A stretch of 64,000 nucleotides of DNA. Origin: Malurus cyaneus samueli. Its lineage: Eukaryota > Chordata > Aves > Passeriformes > Maluridae. Both the position numbers and the translations under genes were made by a program. Where the stretch lies: the NCBI GenBank assembly GCA_009741485.1, contig CM019214.1, positions 29,354,746 to 29,418,745 on the forward strand, read 5' to 3'. Below the pieces are notes generated by a model. That model was not told the origin of the DNA. It was given only the letters and a program-made list of their open reading frames with translations, and ran no database searches. This document shows, piece by piece, positions 26,901 through 36,200 of the stretch. Position 1 is the first letter of the stretch. Each line of letters begins with the position of its first letter.

Positions 26901-29900
26901 ATAAAGCAAAAACAGTCTCAACTACAAGAACTCATTCTACAGGTACAGTCAAGGTACTCTTGTCTATAGGGCAAGGTAACTTATATTTATACTCCTCTTT
27001 TTTTATCCCACTGTAAGGGATGGGAAACTTCTAGGAAGACTAGAGGTGAATTTCGGGATAAGGTGTATGCAGTTTTTATTTAACACTGTAGTTTAGCTGT
27101 AGTTCAGATAATGCCGTTGGCCATTACTGTTGGGGAAGCCATCAGCCTTCCATGAATGATGATTAATTTGTTTGGAGTTTCAAGTATGTTTGATCAAGAT
27201 TTATGCTGTTAGGAGCATTATTTCATACTGTATCCTCAGAATTTTCCAAATTCAGTGCTTGTATCTAGATTTTTCTCCTGTGTTAACATTGATAGCTAAA
27301 ATTATGTGATTGTAGAGGTTGTCTGTCATACAGGTCTGCCTTGTGCCCCTCTAAAGACTCACTGCCACTGGTGTGTAAGTGGCTTGACCACTGTGAAGCA
27401 GTGGCTGAGCTCCTTCCCACATTTTCCCTACTGCACAGGGGGAACCAGTAGTCTTATTTCCCAAGTCACTGTGCTTCTGGTTCACTGACATGTATTCCTT
27501 GGTACTTGTGTTACCTACACAGTAGGAATGAGAATCTTGGGGATGCAGAAAGAAAGTACAGATAGCTGTGGGACAGCTGCCTGATTTTTATCAGTCTCTC
27601 AGCTGGCTTTAAATTTTGGTCTTAATTCTTATTTGTTTCATTTGATTTCATGACCAGAAAAATACTTCATTCAGTAGCTTATTGTACAATTTATAACTTG
27701 AGTTTTACTGGTTTTTAATTAATCAAATTACTAATTTTTGAAATGGGAACATTCCATTGTAAAAAGCAATTTTAGTAAGATGTTAAAGTCACTAATCTTA
27801 AAAGGGTAATTTATAAGCCTGATGCCAGATATTCAAATCCCAAACATTAACTTTTTTAGCATGTAATTCATTTCAGTATTAACATTCAGGTGTATTTTTT
27901 GGAGTGCAGTACTTAGTAGGGAAGAGTAAATGGAGAGGAAATTGGATGCTAAGTGGAAATCTATTTTTTCGATCATTGTTATCTCTCCATTCTCTCAAGG
28001 ATCTGTCCAAGGAACTGTGCTGATATAGGTAGTAGAATGTGCATTTTTTTCTCATCTTTTTCAATACTGTGATGTGTGACCCTTCTTGCATCTTAACATG
28101 CAGGAATATGGTAAACATTCTTTCCTTTTCTGCACATACTTGCTGTAACCATTGCTGGAATTCTTCAGCTGAGGGATTTTTTGTTCATGTCACCCTAAAA
28201 GCTTCATTCATATTTTGATATTGCTGTTGCTTTTTCTAGCAAATTGCCTTTAAGAACCTCGTCCAGCGAAACCGTCAAGCAGAACAGCAGGCAAACCGAC
28301 CTCCACCTTCCAATTCTGTCATCCATTTGCCATTTATCATTGTGAACACCAGCAAGAAGACAGTGATTGACTGTAGTATTTCCAATGACAAGTAAGCTAA
28401 AAAAGTTTCCTGTCTGACTTTTGGTGGAGCTCTGAGTTTATATAAGTGTTTATGTGGATCTGTTAAAAATTAAACAGAAACTTAACATACTTGTGGCTTT
28501 TGTATATTGGGAACATTCATTTCAGTCAGCTGTTTCACATACTTTTTTAATAAATAGACTAACTGGTTCACATGTAATAACATGTAAGATTTGCTAGCTA
28601 AAGATCATCAGGCAACTCTGATGATGTTTCATGTTACACTCAGTCAAGTAGTGTTCTCCTTTGGCTTTAACACTGTGAAATAAAATCAGCAGAATTGAAA
28701 ATGGATTTCACTTTCAGGACTGCTGTTCTTCACTTTTGGTTCAAAAAGCTGTATTTTTATCAGCTAAATAAAAGCTGAATGTAAGCAGTCATGAACAAAT
28801 ACATAGATCTTGAAAAATTTGATTGCATAAAGTGATGTGTCACTAACGCACTTAACATGGTGCAAAGCTTTTCAAATACTGCAGTTCCTGAAAATGGAAA
28901 GGTAATTAAAGTAATTGAAGCTAATTGAGACATTTTTTTCCTCTCCAGATTTGAATATCTATTTAATTTTGACAACACTTTTGAAATTCACGACGATATA
29001 GAAGTACTAAAACGAATGGGAATGGCTTGTGGGCTAGAATCTGGAAGCTGTTCAGCAGAGGACCTAAAAATTGCAAGGAGTTTGGTTCCTAAAGCTCTGG
29101 AACCATATGTGACAGGTTGGTTACTCCAAAAAGCGTTGTTTTGTTTTCCTCCTTAATACAGGACTCTAAGAAAAACCATGAAAATACCTTAGATCTGTTA
29201 ATTTCCACTGGTTTGTGGTAAAGATTTCTGTCAAGTTCTCAAATTTATCTGCTTTTTAGTGTACTTCAGGGAGCAAATAACATAGTGACTGATAAAGAAT
29301 GGACTATTGGTCTTCGCAAAACATTTTACATTGTGCCACACTAGTAGGTCTTTGCAGTGTGTAGCTCTTTTAAGAGGACAGTATTTATGCTTGATTCACT
29401 TGCAAAGGCAAAAGGTAGTAAGTGCAAGCATATCATGAATACCGAAGGCATATCTTGCTTACTTCAAAATAAATGGATTTTTAAAGTGTATTTTGAAATC
29501 TTGTTGCACCAGCCTATTTTAAAATTATGCTCTTTTGGATATAGTATGCCAATATGTTTTGTTGTCTGGGCTGCAAGACTCCTTTTCTGGACTTAAAAGG
29601 ATTAAGCATTTCCATGGAATTAGATGGGTTGTTTGGAAGTACTCCTGAAATGTGTGTTGTTGTTTTACAGAAATGGCTCAGGGATCAATCAGCAGTGTAT
29701 ATGTCACATCTTCATCAGGTTCTGCATCAAACGGCACAAGATTTTCAGCCAGGTGAAATGAAGTTTTCTATTAGTTTTTAAAATCAGTGGTCATCAAAGA
29801 AACTTGGATATTGAATGCTCCATGAAACAAGTTCTGATTTGATTAAATGTGGTGTGGATAAGTGTATTCTCAGACATCACTTCTGTGGTGGTTCTTAGCA

Positions 29901-32052
29901 GTGTCATTAAAGAAATCTTTTCCTGTATAGTGGAAAGGTGTTAGACTGATGTTAATCTTGAATGTGTTGTTTGCTTGTGGGTTTTTTCTAGTTCAGAGTT
30001 TGTGACAAGAAAACAGATACTCTCTAAAGATAAAATATGGGAAAGATTCCTCCTTGGTAATCAATGTCTAACTTAAAAAAAGATTTTGGTGTTTGGGTTT
30101 TTAAACAGCAATCAGAAGCTGGTAGTGTGTTAAGCCATAACTTGTATTTAACTTTTTTACTCACTAGTTTCTTATTGCTGTATTAATCAAAAAGTTGTCC
30201 TTCTGTGAGCTCCACAAGATTGTAAAATGAGTCAAATATTCATCAGTTGGATTCTGTGATCTCTGAGGTCTTTTCTAACCCAATTGAATCTATGATCATT
30301 GAAACGTTTGACATTTTTAACAAATGCTTGGATTAAGTTTTGCATGTTTTGTGCACGGGAACTGAAGCTTGATTGAGAATTCTGCCAGAATATCTTTAGA
30401 GATGCTGAATAGTACCTAAAATCAACTGTTTTCACTAAGGTTCCTTCTGTGGTAATGAGCATGGGGTAGTGAAAAAGAGACCATGTGTTTTGAAGACTTT
30501 GAAATTTGAATAGGCCACTGTTAGCCAGAGGCCAGTAGTAAACCAGAGGCTGACTGGGGTTCATTATCATGGTGAGAGCACAAGAACGTCTACCATTTCT
30601 ATTTCTTAGGAGTTTGGCAAAGGAGAGTGACAAATCCTGTTTAATTATAGCATATATATGAATATTCATGGCAGTGGCCATGAGCATTCATGGTCATATA
30701 AGATGTGCTGTCAAGGCAAATAAAAGCTGTACATCTATTTAACACGGTCTCTAAAGAAAGTCTGCAGAAGACTGAAGATGCTGCTACCAATAACCTTCAT
30801 CCAGTTTCTTTGTCTTACTTACTAGGATACCCAATTATGAAAACCAGTTATATTTTTATAAAAAAGAGAGGAGAACGGATTTTGGGTTTGTACTTTCAAG
30901 GTTTACAGAAACACAAGAATAATCTCTTTTTATTGTTTTATTTTCTTTGCTTTTGAAACGGCTTTTGCAGATAATTGTGGCAGAACTGTTGTAAGACATC
31001 TGACCTCAGTTAGGGAGATATCTTAGAGTCTTGCTTCTGAATAAGCAGAGCAGCAGAAACTCTTGAAAGTGTCTTACTGGATATGTTTTTCTTGTGAGCT
31101 TCTAGGATATACCCGTGCAATTTTATTCTGTGATGATAGACCATTGAATAGGCTCCATGCAGGAACAAGTGTGCATGATTGAATATGTGTACTAAGTGGA
31201 TTAGCATTTTAAAAATTACTGGCAAACATATTTTTGAAAGCACTTTTTTAATATGGAGTGTCTTTCAAGGGAGATACTATTTTGTGATTTTTTAAATACT
31301 TTTTCAAGTATTTGTAGCCAAATTTAAAAGTTTAGCAAACTATTTAGAAAGTCAATAATTAGATTGGCAAAATAGCAAGTACTAATGGAGACAGGAATTT
31401 TCAGGCTCTATTAGAATAAAATACTGCACCGTGAAAAGTAAACTAAAAATTTTCAGATTAAAAGTACAGAACATGACAGTTGGCCACGTAATATCAAGTA
31501 GTTAAGGAAAAGCTATGAATTCCTCAATTTCCCAGGTCTTTGAATCAAGATTAGTGATTCTGAAAGACATGATTCACTTGCGAATATCCAGTGCTACATA
31601 AAGATACTAAAGAGTTTAGATAACTGTGTAGCCTTAACACTAAATGTACTTTAGAAGAAATGTGGAAAACATGTTAATAAAGTGCCTGTGGAAAGGTTTA
31701 AACTTTACATTAAACCTAAAGGAAGAAACATAGTAAGGACCACTTCAAAATTACTTGAGACTGTTTCAGCTTTTTGGAGACAACTTGGATATATATTTAA
31801 AGGCGGTTTATAAACTGGTATGGCAGATTGATTAAAGGAATGGACTAGATGTAGGAGAAATCATTAAGCAATACCAACTGTTTCTTTTTTTTCATTTTTC
31901 TCAGTGACTTTTCCAATGGTGGAGATGGAATGTTGGCTACAAGTTCCAATGGATCTCAGTACAGTGGCTCCAGAGTTGAAACACCAGTTTCTTATGTTGG
32001 GGATGATGATGATGATGACGATGATTTTAATGAAAATGATGATGACGACTGA
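8855..32052 (+). CDS. TFDP1: TFDP1 (transcription factor DP-1), ten coding exons, 5' end outside the window
   Basis: DP-1 pairs with E2F1-6 in the nucleus; the heterodimer binds E2F sites and controls S-phase genes. Joined exons: 8855-8921, 21477-21583, 23369-23490, 24886-25051, 25246-25389, 26874-26942, 28240-28391, 28949-29115, 29671-29752, 31905-32052 (1224 nt, 407 codons plus stop). All introns are GT-AG and every phase matches. Adding the four residues expected upstream gives 411, against about 410 in human. In order: a conserved N-terminus with the Ser-Pro site LSPGK, a basic patch [12 protein letters not shown] (about 104-115), the winged-helix DNA-binding domain with RRVYD at 167-171, a coiled-coil dimerisation segment (about 207-240), the marked-box region (about 250-350), and an acidic tail ending in DDDD. 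TFDP2 was rejected: the N-terminus and the tail are of DP-1 type. The ATP4B neighbour agrees. Confidence 0.97.
18090..18715 (-). mobile_element. CR1 LINE fragment, about 0.6 kb
   Basis: On the plus strand the order is that of an inverted CR1 3' region: ggaatttgcagtgcagcaac, then ttgtgaccattccctctttt, gggccccaaaactgaag, aatgcagcccaggatg and cttattgtctgcccagaccc. Indels are many and no frame is open, so it is inactive. Confidence 0.75.
19704..19845 (+). mobile_element. tRNA-Ile-derived SINE with CR1-like tail (TguSINE1 type)
   Basis: The 5' part resembles tRNA-Ile: ACATGGTGCTCATAATGC, then the B box GGTTTGATCCC at 19753-19763, then GTAAGGCCCA. The 3' part (gagctggaattgatgatcc to ccttccaactcagaatattc and tgcgattctg) is a CR1-type tail. 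This composite structure fits the SINE described from zebra finch and points to a passerine. It is truncated or mutated in the A-box half and is not a functional tRNA. Confidence 0.7.
20250..20330. repeat. 81-bp near-perfect palindrome
   Basis: Left arm 20250-20289 and right arm 20291-20330 are 40 nt each, with one base between them. Only two of 40 positions fail to pair. The arms run from attccccagctg to gtgacat. A smaller inverted repeat (ttcttag/ctaagaa, 20231-20250) abuts it on the left. No transposon hallmark was recognised. Confidence 0.9.
21477..21583 (+). CDS. TFDP1: TFDP1 coding exon (residues about 27-62)
   Basis: It starts after tttgttttag and ends at CAAGTG before gtaagg. It encodes [14 protein letters not shown], then [20 protein letters not shown]. 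This is the low-complexity, Ser/Thr/Gln-rich DP-1 N-terminal region before the DNA-binding domain. Phase 1 in, phase 0 out. Confidence 0.95.
23369..23490 (+). CDS. TFDP1: TFDP1 coding exon (residues about 63-103)
   Basis: It begins [20 protein letters not shown] and ends SSPWSAG with the Gly codon split 2+1 across the intron (donor gtgagc). It contains several Ser/Thr-Pro pairs, which are potential proline-directed phosphorylation sites; that is inference. Confidence 0.95.
24503..24640 (+). mobile_element. CR1 LINE 3' end
   Basis: The sequence tggaaacatttcaggccaga, then ttggatagggctttaggcaa, aggctagatgacc and cccttctagcccaagctatt, ending in gattttgtgattcta, is a typical avian CR1 3' terminus in sense orientation, 5'-truncated. 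Confidence 0.85.
24886..25051 (+). CDS. TFDP1: TFDP1 coding exon: basic patch and start of winged helix (about 103-158)
   Basis: The acceptor follows an AT-rich tract ending atatttag. It encodes [20 protein letters not shown], then the core [20 protein letters not shown] of the DP DNA-binding domain, and ends NES before gtaagt (phase 0). The lysine-rich start may act in DNA contact or nuclear localisation; that is inference. Confidence 0.96.
25246..25389 (+). CDS. TFDP1: TFDP1 coding exon with recognition helix; NAGNAG acceptor (about 159-206)
   Basis: It encodes [20 protein letters not shown] and continues to QECQNLE in exactly 48 codons. RRVYD is the E2F/DP recognition-helix motif that reads the GC core of E2F sites. 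The acceptor reads ctacagcag: cutting after the second AG (25245) gives the usual protein; cutting after the first (25242) would add one Gln before A159. The donor gtatat is suboptimal. Confidence 0.96.
26874..26942 (+). CDS. TFDP1: TFDP1 coding exon: coiled-coil dimerisation segment (about 207-229)
   Basis: Its 23 codons read [14 protein letters not shown] then SQLQELILQ, an amphipathic, charge-rich helix with hydrophobics at heptad-like spacing. In the DP family this segment forms the coiled coil with E2F. Phase 0 at both ends; donor gtacag. Confidence 0.95.
28240..28391 (+). CDS. TFDP1: TFDP1 coding exon: end of coiled coil and start of marked box (about 230-280)
   Basis: It starts [17 protein letters not shown] after tttttctag and runs through [20 protein letters not shown] to SNDK, with the last Lys codon split 2+1. 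The strand-rich marked-box segment contributes to E2F heterodimerisation. Confidence 0.95.
28949..29115 (+). CDS. TFDP1: TFDP1 coding exon: marked box (about 280-336)
   Basis: It encodes [40 protein letters not shown] and [12 protein letters not shown], strongly conserved in DP proteins. The donor is gttggt, weaker than the other donors of the gene; the downstream exon nevertheless joins in the right phase (Glu codon split 1+2). Confidence 0.95.
29671..29752 (+). CDS. TFDP1: TFDP1 coding exon: Ser-rich C-terminal linker (about 336-363)
   Basis: It starts after tgttttacag and encodes [20 protein letters not shown] then NGTRFSAS, ending 2 nt into a Ser codon (donor gtgaaa). This Ser/Gly-rich linker is the least conserved part of DP-1, as expected of the family. 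Confidence 0.92.
30243..30300 (+). mobile_element. CR1 LINE 3' tail fragment
   Basis: gaggtcttttctaacccaat, then tgaatctatgatc, matches the terminal region of CR1 (aggtcttttccaacc...gattctatg) in sense orientation. Confidence 0.65.
31905..32052 (+). CDS. TFDP1: TFDP1 last coding exon: acidic tail and stop
   Basis: It reads [20 protein letters not shown], then [12 protein letters not shown] followed by eight Asp, FNEN, four Asp and TGA (32050-32052). The acidic tail is typical of DP-1. The first Asp run comes from a nearly pure GAT trinucleotide repeat, so its length may vary between individuals or species. Confidence 0.96.
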
Positions 32053-32427
32053 TGTCCTTTGCTTGTAGACTATTTTTTTTGTTAAAATTCAGCAGGCTTC
32101 AGGAATAAATTGTTCTAGGGAGAAGTGTCTCAAGTTACTTTGCCCCATCCCCCAAGGAGAATATTGGTAAGCAGTTCTGAGTTTAGAAATTGCACCTCTG
32201 ATAAGCAAACAAGGATTGTTTTATGTAGGATATTTTTAAATGTGGTGTGGATGTGTGTTTTTGATACCAGTGTGTTAATGCAGAGCCTTTATTTACTCTT
32301 GTTTTAGGGATTTTTGGTTTGTTGGTTGTTTTTTGTTTGGGTTTTCTTTTTTACTTGAAGGAAAAAGAATTTTGCCCCAAATGTTCTTTCAAAGTTTGCT
32401 AAAGAAAATGTAGACACATTGTTGAGA

Positions 32428-32433
32428 AATAAA
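32428..32433 (+). promoter_or_regulatory. Candidate proximal polyadenylation signal of TFDP1
   Basis: Canonical AATAAA 376 nt after the stop codon, followed by T/G-rich sequence. Use would give a short 3' UTR. Confidence 0.5.
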
Positions 32434-33124
32434 ATACTATCCTTCTGTGGAAAATGAATACACTGAATGGCAATTTATTTGGAGTGTATTTTGATTATGC
32501 CACTCTTTGAGGGATAGTGAGCTAATGTAGTAGTATTTTTTGTTAATCATGCAGTGTCCAAAGAACCAAACAAGAAATATACGTCCTACTTTTTTACATG
32601 TTAAATTCCAAGAATGTTGTTGTGAACTTATTTTCCCTTAAATTATATCATTATGATTCCATCAAGTTTATATACTTTTCACTGTTTGTTGGAACATATT
32701 AATACAAAGTTTTTGGCAAATGTTTACTGCCAGTTGGTGCAGCTATATGAAATGTCTTGAAGGTTTGGAATGATTTATTGCTTATGGTAAAATTTGCCTG
32801 ATTTCTTACAGGCAATCTTTGGAAACTTTTTATTATATAGTTGTTTACATACTTATAAGTCTATCATATAAAGACATGTACTGAAACAAATGTTTGTATT
32901 TGTTTCATAAGCATCTTCCTGTAATCTATTATAAAGTTGAAATTAAATATAGAGAATGTTTTAAGTTTTTTAACTCAAAATTTGTCAATCATTTTTAATA
33001 GTTCATTTTTATAAAAGGAATTTCAGGGCAGGTGGTAGTCTTTTTAAATTTATTCACAAACAATTAACTGCACAAATACTGTCAGCTGCCTATTCTAAGA
33101 CAGTAGTCTTTTTATTGAAACACA

Positions 33125-33130
33125 AATAAA
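33125..33130 (+). promoter_or_regulatory. Candidate polyadenylation signal of TFDP1
   Basis: AATAAA about 1.07 kb after the stop, followed by a T-rich stretch. It competes with the hexamer at 33210. Confidence 0.45.
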
Positions 33131-33209
33131 CTTTTCTGTAATATTTTATGGAATATAAAGAGACTATAATTGTTTGACTTGTTTAACCTTGGCACTGTTA
33201 GTTTTTATT

Positions 33210-33215
33210 AATAAA
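33210..33215 (+). promoter_or_regulatory. Candidate distal polyadenylation signal of TFDP1
   Basis: AATAAA followed within 30 nt by ctctgtggtttttc, a GT/T-rich downstream element. The arrangement is the best of the three, so this probably ends the main transcript. Confidence 0.6.
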
Positions 33216-33240
33216 ACGCGCATGGGCATTTTTAACAAGC

Positions 33241-36200
33241 TCTGTGGTTTTTCTAATTCTAGGGTTATTTTAGAACATTTCACTTCTCGTCACAAGACCT
33301 AGAATTAGCTGTCTTGGGATACTGCGTTTATGCTACAGAAGGCCCAGATTTTTTGCTTTGATTCATTGATTTGCCCTTAAAGGTCTTGATGACTAATGGT
33401 GCAAAAGACAATAACTTATCCTGGTATATTCTCTTCCTTCATACCACCTTATTTCATCCATGTTGCTCCTCAGCATGACAGGTCAATCCTAGTACTCCAG
33501 TCTAGCTTCTGTTTAAAGTCCCATGCATAGTGTCCTAGCTTTTCATCCCATATTTCTCAGTCCTAGCTTTCTGTCCTATATTCCTATGTCCTCAAAGCAG
33601 GTTTTTATCTACTTTTCATCTGCTGCCTCCTTAAAGCTTTTTGTTAGATCATATCCTCTGCTCTCACCTGCAGGAGTGTACTGAACTGGCTCAGTCACTG
33701 CAGGCCATTGTTGGAGTCAGGATTTGATACTTCCACAAACTCCAGGGAGTCCCTTCAAGGTATTAATAACTGTGCTGACTGTGGTAAGGGCTCCTGGATG
33801 CACTTAAACCCTGTGGTAAATGTCAAGTCTGTTATGTGGGTTTTTTCCTCTAAGGGATTATGCATGGACAAATCTTCTGTGGGAAGGCGGGGATATGGGT
33901 GATTACAAAGAGCAGCTGATACACACTGAAGGGTTTTGAATTCTATCAGACTTTGTAACATGAGTGAACCAAGGAAATTACTTTTATGGGGCTGGGGAAA
34001 AAAAATCTGTGCGAGAGGAGGCTAGTTGAATGCTTTGCTTCTCACTGAAGATGCCATTCTCTGCAGTCCTAATGCTAAACACAAGGTTCTTCTTGTGGCT
34101 GAGCCGGTTGATTCAAATTCTCTGATGTTGAATGGCAGTTCAGTCTGCAGATGAACTACTGACAGTTCAAGGCAATTACTCCAATTTTCCCTTCCCTTCT
34201 TCAGTGTATGATCCAAGGTTTACCTGGGAAGAGTGAGTAGAGGAATGTTAGGGAAGGAAGGCTGAAAGCCATCTGAGTTTTCTTTTAATTCTTACTGGTG
34301 AAATAGCCCTCAGATAAGATAAGGTGGTGATGGGAGTGAGAATCTGATAAAAAAGTGGTTTTAAAATACTATTTTATTTCTTTTGCTAGCTGATGAATCT
34401 GTGAAATGGAATTTGTTAATTTAAACATTAGAATGGTTTTGGGGAAATTAATTTTTGTTAGATTTCTGGTTGCACTTAATGATCTTAAAGATTTTCTTCT
34501 AAATGATTCCCTGATTCTGTATTATCTTAGTTTCAGGAGAGCTTTTTAGTAAAGGCAACAATCAATAACAAGAGAAATTCTAGAGATTTTTTAAATAGTT
34601 GCTTTATTTCGGGCAGTCACTCGGACATAGTGTTCAGGAAAAAGAGGAGGAAAAAAAAAGACAAAAAACACCAATGGTGAGGGGGCCTGGTTGAGATGAG
34701 GAAAGGAGACTTGAAGTAGGAGGAGGAGGGAAGCCGTAAAGAAAGAACAGATTGTAACAGGATCTTTACAGAGGGCCATAATAAGAGAAGGTGTAAATTA
34801 GAAAATAATGAGAAAACAAGAGTAGTCAAAGACTACAAAACAGACCAGGAGTAGAAACTTTTTCAAAATAAAAAGAAAGGTAGAGAAATATATTTATAAT
34901 AATGTCAGGCGTTAGCATGAAAGGAACTAGAAAATGAAAGATAACTTTAAACTGTATGGTTCTGATATTTGAAAAAAGTGGTTCCACATGTACAGATGGA
35001 AAACAAACATTGAAAGCAGGAACAGAACATAACAGGAAATTGTTGAGGAAATCTGTGAAAGAAAATACTGTACAGAGATAGAAACTAGAACTTTGTTTAA
35101 GAAAGATTAAATGATGATGAGAATTGTAATAAGGGCTCAGTTTGGGGTAAAACATGGCAGGAAAGGGATGTACTTGTAATTCCTTTATTTTGCCTGTACT
35201 TCTTTGTGATGTGAAGAAGAGGAAAAGAGAAAGAGTTGCAAAGCGTGTATTTATGCCTCTGAAATGGTCCTGTAGATAAGTCCTGGGAGCAGTGTGCATC
35301 TTTTGTGCTTTCTAAAGTGCTACTGAGCTTTGAAAGACTGTCTGACATGTAACAAGTTAAGGATTTTTTGAACTGTTTCACAGTCTGTTTTGGTCTTCCT
35401 CTAGGAATTTGTCTTAACCAAAGAGAAGCAGTTATGACTTCAGATACTTTTTTTTTTTTTAAACCTTCCTTCAAAGGAAGGTGGCAGCTGTTGCAGAGAA
35501 GGAAGAGTAAATGTAGCTGATGGGGTACTGACCCTTGATGGGTGCCCATTTATTTAATGAAATGAAAGGATGAATCTTTAATGAAAGGATGTGCTGTGAC
35601 AAGATAAATCTAATTTCTTAATCACCGAATATACAGGTTGTAAAAATCTTCATACTAATGCGAAATCTGAAAACTGAGTGCTGCTTTAATGTAGAAAGTT
35701 TAAAAGAAAGCAAAACCAACATGGTGTTACCCTACTGGAATGATTGTCTAGTAGAAAGAGCAGCATATGTGTTTTTTCCCAGATAGAGAATTGTTTACTG
35801 TAGGGATTTCCTTTCTCTTGTCTGTGTATAGAAGTGTAGTAGGCTGTTTGTCTTTCCTACAACATTGAGTTAATAACATTTCACCACTTCTCAGCCCTGT
35901 CTACTTGCAGAAAGATGAGGCCACTGTCACACACACTTTATTGTTAAAGCCTTAATTGTCATTTATTTACCAGGAAAAGCGCAGATGAGCCAGCACATTG
36001 AGAGCAGCCTTTTCATGTCATTATTTTCTAAATTTAGGATTTAAGATTTTTCCAGTGTTTTTCCTGGTCTTTGTTTTTTCCTTGAGTTTTCACGGATTCT
36101 GGAGGATTCCAAAATGCTCAGTGGTCTGGGTCAGTTGCTGGGTGAGGAGAGGCTGAGGGAGAGGGACTCATTCAGCGTGGAGAAGAGGCAACCTCGAGGG

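Larger units (their letters stand above)
25390..28948 (+). other. TFDP1 introns between 25390 and 28948
   Basis: Three introns (25390-26873, 26943-28239, 28392-28948). AT-rich with no repeat or reading frame that I can identify. The intron before them (25052-25245) is only 194 nt. Confidence 0.85.
29116..31904 (+). other. TFDP1 introns between 29116 and 31904
   Basis: Two introns (29116-29670 and 29753-31904). The second holds a short CR1 tail at 30243-30300. The 151-residue minus-strand frame at 30232-30687 overlaps that tail and is not a gene. Confidence 0.85.
32053..33240 (+). other. TFDP1: TFDP1 3' UTR
   Basis: AT-rich sequence without a coding frame follows the stop. Three AATAAA hexamers lie within about 1.2 kb, so the transcript end is inferred from the last one. 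Where cleavage really occurs cannot be decided from sequence alone. Confidence 0.7.

Noticed and set aside
8855..32052. TFDP2 as an alternative identity for the DP gene
   Set aside because: The N-terminal exon and the Asp-rich tail are of DP-1 type, and the neighbour is ATP4B rather than ATP1B3.
34826..35549. Minus-strand frames of 157 and 150 residues
   Set aside because: Low-complexity products of the purine-rich plus strand; no domain or splice context.
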